Source: Lindgomyces ingoldianus (Eukaryota; Ascomycota; Dothideomycetes; Pleosporales; Lindgomycetaceae). From it: 64,000 nucleotides of DNA. Shown here in pieces: positions 57,787 to 64,000 of the stretch; positions within the stretch are counted from its first letter, which is position 1, and every line of letters starts with the position of its first letter. The notes beneath the pieces were generated by a model, which was given only the letters and a program-made list of their open reading frames with translations, did no database searches and was not told the DNA's origin. A program made the translations under genes and the position numbers. The stretch is from assembly GCF_010093535.1 (NCBI RefSeq), contig NW_022985220.1, forward strand, positions 1-64,000, in the 5' to 3' direction.

Positions 57787-59768
57787 TCAAAACTTACCAG
57801 TTTCAGTGTTTCCTTCCCCCATACTCTTACTCCCACTACTTCCACTCTGTATCGAGCCCAAAATGCCATCAATATAGCCCGCACCGCTCCATTTCTGGTG
57901 TGTGAGGACATCGCAGCCGATTTCTTTTTCGCGTGCTTGTACGAGATTAACGTAGGCTAACATACCTTTCTCCTTGAAGTCACGGGAGAGCTCGCACGTT
58001 ATTGTTGCTGTGGAGTGTAGGCCCGCGAGGGAGATTAGTTGAAGGACGAATCTAGGGGCTCGTCAGCTGAGTCGTCATTTGGGACAGGGCTTGGCGTACC
58101 CATGTTTGGCTAAGTCCCACACAAAGCTCTTGAGTGAGTCTTCTGAGAAACCCTGCCCCATCCAGTTGAAGCTGGGGCTGAGGTTGTACACAAACTTCTT
58201 CCCTGGGTATTTCTCTCTAATTTCGCCCGCGAAACCAGCGGCCTTCTCCACGTTAGGGTCCGCGGTTTCAACCCATAGAAGATCCGCGTAAGGCGCGAAT
58301 TCTTTAGCACGCTTGGTCGCAGCAGCCATTCCAGCCTTGTAGTGGTAGAAGCCCTCGCGGGTCCGCGGGATGTCCCAGTTGAAGTAAACTGGGGATTTGG
58401 TGTATGTGTCTGCGATCTTGCGGCGCTTGAGGAGAGATAGATTGGGGTTGGCTTTCATTTCTTTCAGGAAGGCGTCGATGGATGATTGGGATGCGCCTTC
58501 ACTTTCTAGATGGCCTATGACAGCTTCATCGAAGGTGACAAGCTTATGCTTCTTCACCCACGCTGCCTCGTACTGGTCAATCTCCTTCCCTGGCGCACCG
58601 CTTAACTCCATGGTTTGCAACGTTTCTGCTAGTGGGTCCGTCTCTTCCGTCACGCCCATGATGAATTCGTGATCCCGAACGTCGACAGCGCTGCTGATCA
58701 GTTTTCCGCTCTCAGAGTCGGTTCGGGCAATGACGAGGTTCTCACAGCCCATCATATCCCATTGAAATCTTGCTGCGACCAGGCGGTTGATGTGGTCGCC
58801 AACGGGTACGAGCACCTTTCCGGCGAGATGACCGCACTTCTTGCCTCCATGGAGTTGGTCCTCGAAGTGTACAGCGGCGGCGCCGTTCTCAGCGAAAAGT
58901 TTGGCGAGCTTGATGACGGCTGAGAGACCGCCGTGGCTGGAGCAAATGTTAGCAATCACATAATCTTGGGACGTAGCCGGTCTACGCATACCCGGTGTCT
59001 CCATCTGCAATGATGGGACGCATGTAGTCGAGGTACGGAGTCTTGGCGCGCTCTTCTGAGCTCATCTTCCTTCGGTTGTCCCAGTTCTTGCGGTCGTGTA
59101 GCTGTTGGGCCTTGAATAATCGTTGTACCTGGTTCGGCACGGTGTTGTAGGGGTAGTCTCCGAAATCTGCAGAGACCTCATTCGTCGTAGTGAGGACTGA
59201 TGAACAAGCCCACCCGGAGATGTAGAGAACTTCTTGGTTCGCAGCTTGCTGGGTCATTTGCACAGGGTCAATGGCGCCCACTGGTATTCGGAGAAGGATT
59301 ATTAGTACATTGGCATGCTATGGAGCTATGTGATAGTAAAGTGTAGAACGCACTTGTATGGACGGGCTCGCCCTTCGCTGCCCGCTCCTCGAACAAGTTG
59401 AAGAGCTTCCGCGCCATCAACGAGCTCGGGTATGTCTGTTGCAGCGTTCCCCTTTTGCTGACCACATCCTCCGCAGAGTACGGCCTCTTGATGTCCTTGT
59501 ATCTCGGCGTTGCCCACCAGTCCCTCACCTGCTGCACCTGTGCATCGAAGAGGGCATCCTCGGCCTGCCCCGCCTTTGACGCCTCCGAGAGCAGCTGGAA
59601 CGAGTCACCATGCAGTGCTGAGGACACAGGAGGATCTACAGGCTTGAGTGTTGAGTTCGACATGCAACAAGCGGTGGTAGAGAGGGGTCGGAGGAGCTGC
59701 AGTGTTCGGCTTGATCCCCTTAGAGATCGACTCTGCCGCGCAACGGATCGCGACACTGTTCGGAACAT
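57787..59768 (-). CDS. mclA: Mitochondrial 2-methylisocitrate lyase
   Basis: Exons 59768-59354, 59280-58992, 58936-58100 and 58051-57787, all phases consistent, 601 residues. An Arg/Ser-rich mitochondrial presequence covers about residues 1-33 ([11 protein letters not shown]). The isocitrate lyase superfamily signature K-K-C-G-H-L lies at 267-272, with the catalytic Cys at 269. The presequence and long N-terminus separate it from the peroxisomal isocitrate lyase. It cleaves 2-methylisocitrate into pyruvate and succinate in the methylcitrate cycle. It is divergent from the methylcitrate synthase gene, 555 bases apart. The 3' end has two readings: stop at 57787 (ending T-G-K-F), or a final intron from GTAAGT at 57797 that would end T-G-F further downstream. 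The symbol follows Aspergillus usage. Confidence 0.88.
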
Positions 59769-60323
59769 TGCTCTAGGGTACGTGAAGAAGTGAAGCCCAG
59801 CAAACTGTGCAAGATTCTTAAAGGTTCATGGAGGAATATCTAGCGGCGAGTATTGGTAATCATAAGCAGTCACTGACTGGCTTCAATGGGGTAGCGGAGA
59901 GTTTTTCGGTGTTGGTGTTTGCCACCCGAAAAGCTTCTCGATGCGGCTTCAGCACAAGACTTCCCACCCGCGGCCGTGAGAAGGATTTTATCGTCAGATT
60001 GGCGAATGTGCGTGGCATCGTGGACGCCTTTTGCTGGGATAACTTTCTCCTCAACGTGCCGGGCCGAGGATAGCCAGCTCCTCTAGGCCGCTTCGGACGT
60101 TTGCCGAGGGGCTGCGAAGACATTCCAAGTCGCATCAACGGAGCGTCAACGCCTCGTGAAATCGTGTCGCCGAATCTTGCCGCCGGCTTCTCATTAAGCG
60201 TCTTTCTTAAATCTGCCTCCGACCCGCGAGTCCCTTTAACTTGTTGTTTGGACCCAAGGGACGAAGAATTGCTGCATATTTCCCCGCCATCAGACCCCTG
60301 CTGCCCCTCATTCACCCAAAGCT
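59769..60323. promoter_or_regulatory. Divergent promoter of the methylcitrate-cycle pair
   Basis: 555 bp between the start codons of the lyase (minus) and the synthase (plus). Open frames here on both strands look like chance frames in GC-rich DNA. One GCGGAG at about 59893 and one CCCCGC near 60289 fit the CreA consensus SYGGRG, but such short sites occur often by chance. Co-regulation by propionate or by carbon catabolite repression is inference. Confidence 0.5.
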
Positions 60324-61962
60324 ATGGCTTTGAGTTCACGAACAGCTTCGAGAGCTCTGCGAGCGCTCAAGGTGGGCTAAATGCAATAAATCAACAGTAG
60401 TAGGGGCTAATTGGACCTTTTGCAGCCTTCTGTTGTGCGGCCTTTGGCTTCTGGTATGCAATTGCTATCTGCTTCACCCCAAACATTGCTAATTGAGTCC
60501 CGCTCAGTGCAAGCATGCAGCTACTCTTCGTCCTCGGAGCCGGATCTCAAGGAAACATTTAAGAAAGTGCTACCCGCGAAACGCGAGCTATTGAACAAGG
60601 TCAAGGCCCATTCCGACAAGAAACTCGGAGACGTCAAGGTGGAAAACACCTTGGGCGGAATGAGGTAGGATTCACGTGACCGACTCCGCACCCCACATGC
60701 TGATAAGTTTGTAGAGGGCTGAAAGCTATGGTCTGGGAAGGCTCAGTCCTTGACGCGAACGAGGGTATCCGATTCCATGGCCGCACCATCAAGGACTGCC
60801 AGAAGGAGTTGCCGAAAGGCACCTCTGGCACTGAGATGCTTCCCGAGGCCATGTTCTGGCTTCTGCTTACCGGCGAGGTCCCCTCAGTTTCTCAGACGCG
60901 CGTTCTGTCAAGGGAATTGGCCGAGAAGGCTAGCATTCCCAAGTTCGTTGAGAAGATGCTCGATGACTTTCCCAAGGACCTCCATCCCATGACCCAGTTC
61001 GCCTGCGCCGTCTCCGCATTGAACTATGAGTCCAAGTTTGCAAAGGCATACGAGAAGGGCCTGCACAAGGCCGATTACTGGGAGCCTACCTTCGATGACT
61101 GCATCAGTCTTCTCGCTAAACTCCCCACCATCGCCGCTAAGATCTACCAGAACGCGTATCGTGGTGGAGGTGCCTTGCCAGCCGAGATCGATCTGAATCA
61201 AGATTGGTCGTACAACTTCGCTGCCATGTTGGGCAAGGCTGGAAAGGAGAACGAAGGCTTCCAGGACCTCCTCCGCCTGTATCTTGCCCTCCACGGCGAC
61301 CATGAAGGTGGCAACGTCTCCGCCCATGCCACTCACTTGGTCGGCAGCGCCCTGAGCGATGCCTACCTTAGTTACAGTGCCGGTCTCCAGGGTCTTGCTG
61401 GGCCGCTTCACGGTCTGGCTGCTCAGGAAGTGCTCCGCTTCATCTTGGATATGCAGAAGGCTGTTGGTAACAAGTTCTCCGAGTCTGATGTGACAAACTA
61501 TCTTTGGAGTGTCCTGAAGTCGGGCCGTGTGATTCCTGGATATGGACACGCTGTGCTGAGAAAGCCTGATCCCCGTTTCGAGGCTTTGATGGACTTTGCT
61601 AATGCTCGACCCGAGATTGCGAGTGACCCAGTCTACCAGCTTGTGAAGAAGAATTCTGAGGTCGCTCCGGGTGTCTTGACTGAGCATGGAAAGGTGAGTA
61701 ACTACTAGCCTATATCAGCCTCCTGTCTTAATGCTAATGTGATGGTCAGACAAAGAATCCCTTCCCTAATGTTGACTCCTCCTCGGGTGTCCTCTTCCAC
61801 CACTACGGCTTCAAGGAGACTCTCTACTACACGGCCACTTTCGGTGTCAGCCGTGGTCTCGGACCGCTCGCACAGCTTATCTGGGACAGAGCATTGGGTC
61901 TTCCGATTGAGCGTCCCAAGAGCATCAACCTTCAGGGTATTCTGGACCAAGTCGCCGCGTAG
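60324..61962 (+). CDS. mcsA: Mitochondrial 2-methylcitrate synthase
   Basis: Exons 60324-60371, 60426-60453, 60508-60664, 60715-61693 and 61750-61962, giving 474 residues. The presequence is [16 protein letters not shown]. The 54-base segment 60454-60507 has intron hallmarks (GTATGC, GCTAAT, CTCAG) but is also a whole number of codons without a stop; retained, the protein would be 492 residues. Citrate synthase fold: [26 protein letters not shown], and [13 protein letters not shown]. The ending [20 protein letters not shown] matches fungal methylcitrate synthases better than citrate synthases. It condenses propionyl-CoA with oxaloacetate in the mitochondrial matrix, partner of the adjacent lyase. 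Symbol follows Aspergillus. Confidence 0.88.
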
Positions 61963-62640
61963 AGAACCGGGGTTTGACCGTAGAGGTGAAGGGTTGTTAC
62001 ACTGTTTGTATATACTACGGTTAGAGCGTTTGGGTCATACAAAAGATTTCTATAAATGAGACATGCTAGACACGACTTAGCTTCCATCCCATCTTGCCTG
62101 TTGTGAATACTGCACGTTGGCACATAGGACTGAACATGGGATGAAGCATGGGGACGGAACATGAGAACAGGTTGGTTCAAGACAGAAACTAGCATGTTCT
62201 TAACACTTAGCCCAATCCTAGTGAGAGGGCAATAGATCATGCCCGCCCTAACTATGCTCCGCGATATGTCATAGTATGCTGGACTTAGAACTGAAGGAGG
62301 TGAAAGCGGCAGTGGGGAAAGTGTTTCGGGGCGCGACGATAGATGTTCAGGGGCGTTCCCTGATTGGTCGATGTATGCAGGGGCTGGGAGCATGAAAGAT
62401 GAAAGTCGACTGCTGCTGCCGTAACGACTTCGTACATCTTCGTCGACGCCCACCGGACTAACGTCTCTTGCTCTGCGGCGTCTTGCTGTCCACTGCCTCG
62501 TTGCGTGTTTCATTCACAGCTACCACGCCTCATGTGTCGTCATCCTTGAACCAACGCCAGGGCACCGAGCTCCCTCTGTTTCAAACGCTGCACCCCCAAA
62601 CTTCACCTCTCACTTTTCGCATTCTTTTATCAAGTATACA
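61963..62640. other. Intergenic, no gene seen
   Basis: 3' region of the methylcitrate synthase and promoter of the beta-glucosidase. The C-rich stretch just before 62640 resembles a fungal 5' leader. The 193-codon minus-strand frame is not credible as a gene. Confidence 0.5.
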
Positions 62641-64000
62641 ATGCCTCCGCCAGAATCCTACGAACTCCGCAGAGGCAAATATGCCAAACTGGACGCCCCA
62701 GCCGACGGCGACGACTTCGACACGCCCACGCGCCGCTCCTTCGACTCCAACGCCTCCTCGTACGAAGACCTCGACGAATTCGACCCTCTGAACTACGATG
62801 CCGGAACATTGAAGCAGAAGCGGAGCACCGGGGATCTGCGAGCGCGGAAGGCATCCTTCAGAGATGCTGAATTTGCGGAAAAGGTGCAGGTGAAGAGGAG
62901 GTGGGCGCCGAGCCGGCTGTGCTGCTTCCTGGTGCTGCTTTTTGTGGCAGCTACCGTGCTGTTGCTTTCGGCGGGAGGTATTTGGGCGTGGAAAAGCGCA
63001 CCTAAAGATGGGCTGAGCCCGCCGTGGTATCCCACGCCCAAGGGAGGGACGGACGAGAAGTGGAAAGAGAGCTATAGGAAGGCTGCGGAGTTGGTGAAAC
63101 AGATGACGTTGGTGGAGAAGGTTAATATTACTACCGGCACTGGATGGAGCATGGAAATGTGTGTCGGAAATACATCCCCGGTGCCGCGCCTTAAATTCCC
63201 GAGTCTTTGCTTGCAAGACGGCCCATTAGGCCTACGATTCGCAGACAACATCACGGCGTTCCCCGCAGGGATTACGGTCGGAGCTACGTGGAACAAGGAC
63301 TTGATGTATAAAAGGGGGAGAGCACATGGGAAAGAAGCAAGACTAAAGGGCATTAATGTGCTGCTGGGACCGGCGATGGGGCCGTTGGGTCGAATGCCCG
63401 CTGGTGGTAGAACCTGGGAAGGGTTTGGTCCTGACCCTGTTCTACAGGGCATTGCAGCAGCGCAGACGATCAAAGGCATTCAAGACGAAGGTGTTATGGC
63501 TACGGCAAAGCACTATCTTCTAAACGAACAGGAACACTTTAGACAGGCCTGGGAATGGGGTCCGCCAAATGCCATTTCAAGCAACATCGATGACCGGACC
63601 ACCCACGAGATTTATGCTTGGCCCTTCGCCGAGTCGGTTCGGGCGGGTGTTGCCTCGATTATGTGCTCGTATAACCAAGTCAATAACAGCTACGCGTGCC
63701 AGAACAGCAAGCTCTTGAATGGTATCCTCAAGGATGAACTTGGATTTCAAGGATTTGTTCAAAGCGATTGGCTGGCGCAAAGAAGTGGTGTTGCCAGCTC
63801 TTTAGCAGGGCTCGACATGACGATGCCTGGAGATGGCCTGAAGTGGGCGGATGGGAAATCCCTTTGGGGCGCTCAGCTCACAAAAGCAGTTTTGAATGGT
63901 AGCATACCTATGGAAAGACTCAATGATATGGCCACCCGTGTCGTTGCGGCCTGGTATCAAGTCGGGCAGGACGACACAGAGAAATGGCCACTCCAGCCTC
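62641..64000 (+). CDS. Membrane-anchored GH3 beta-glucosidase (5' part, runs off the window)
   Basis: ATG at 62641, open to the window end: 453 residues visible of a protein that is normally near 1000. The N-terminal ~90 residues are hydrophilic and cytoplasmic, followed by one transmembrane segment at about 93-117 (C-C-F-L-V-L-L-F-V-A-A-T-V-L-L-L-S) after a basic stretch: a type-II membrane protein. The GH3 catalytic domain follows: L-Q-D-G-P-L-G-L-R, G-R-T-W-E-G-F-G-P-D, A-K-H-Y-L-L-N-E-Q-E, and the nucleophile in G-F-V-Q-S-D-W, Asp376 (codon 63766). It should hydrolyse beta-glucosidic bonds, such as cellobiose, at the cell surface. The layout fits the bglE/bglF-type anchored enzymes rather than secreted BglA. 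No intron is seen so far. Confidence 0.9.
   Translation, partial: MPPPESYELRRGKYAKLDAPADGDDFDTPTRRSFDSNASSYEDLDEFDPLNYDAGTLKQKRSTGDLRARKASFRDAEFAEKVQVKRRWAPSRLCCFLVLLFVAATVLLLSAGGIWAWKSAPKDGLSPPWYPTPKGGTDEKWKESYRKAAELVKQMTLVEKVNITTGTGWSMEMCVGNTSPVPRLKFPSLCLQDGPLGLRFADNITAFPAGITVGATWNKDLMYKRGRAHGKEARLKGINVLLGPAMGPLGRMPAGGRTWEGFGPDPVLQGIAAAQTIKGIQDEGVMATAKHYLLNEQEHFRQAWEWGPPNAISSNIDDRTTHEIYAWPFAESVRAGVASIMCSYNQVNNSYACQNSKLLNGILKDELGFQGFVQSDWLAQRSGVASSLAGLDMTMPGDGLKWADGKSLWGAQLTKAVLNGSIPMERLNDMATRVVAAWYQVGQDDTEKWPLQP

Noticed and set aside
60908..61687. 259-codon minus-strand frame
   Set aside because: Shadow of the methylcitrate synthase exon on the opposite strand.
61932..62513. 193-codon minus-strand frame downstream of methylcitrate synthase
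   Set aside because: Overlaps the end of the synthase and an intergenic region; no domain, unusual composition.

Overview
The window is genomic DNA of a filamentous ascomycete (Pezizomycotina). Genes carry short introns of about 45-75 bp with fungal-type splice sites, the gene set is typically fungal (AzgA-type purine permease, mitochondrial methylcitrate-cycle enzymes, membrane-anchored GH3 beta-glucosidase, F-box protein), and GC-balanced gene islands alternate sharply with AT-rich, stop-riddled repeat blocks that show the CpA-to-TpA signature of repeat-induced point mutation (RIP). The species cannot be fixed from the sequence; a leotiomycete is only a guess.

Layout. (1) 1-22960 is a repeat block. 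It opens with the 3' LTR of a little-mutated element, followed by a minus-strand Copia remnant, a complete but RIP-mutated Copia element (3196-9814, TSD GTTTA), and a second Copia on the minus strand (10388-21744, TSD TTAAT) whose own 5' LTR is split by a Ty3/gypsy element, which in turn holds a solo LTR (TSD GTTTC). The host of several of these insertions is an older repeat with inverted arms. (2) 22960-25720 is a small gene island with a secreted cysteine-rich protein and an F-box protein. (3) 25960-31340 holds short gag-only LTR elements and inverted-repeat elements. (4) 31744-42902 is a gene island: a broken glutathione-independent formaldehyde/alcohol dehydrogenase gene, a PPIL1-type cyclophilin divergent from an ASC-1/TRIP4 (Rqt4) homologue, a methyltransferase-like protein, an AzgA-like purine permease and a family-3 O-methyltransferase. 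(5) 43587-53121 is one hAT transposon with a perfect 8-bp target duplication (AACCTATC), interrupted by a second copy of the first Copia element. (6) 53583-64000 is a gene island with an unassigned membrane-associated protein, a coding relic, a divergent pair encoding mitochondrial 2-methylisocitrate lyase and 2-methylcitrate synthase, and the start of a type-II membrane GH3 beta-glucosidase that runs off the window.

How genes work together. The divergent pair at 57787-61962 provides the first and last committed steps of the methylcitrate cycle, which converts propionyl-CoA plus oxaloacetate to pyruvate and succinate. The cyclophilin/TRIP4 pair shares a 187-bp intergenic promoter. Two assembly gaps (15757-16451 and 49281-50220) both lie inside repeated sequence. 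Exon models were built by hand from splice consensus and reading frame; no similarity search or transcript data were available.
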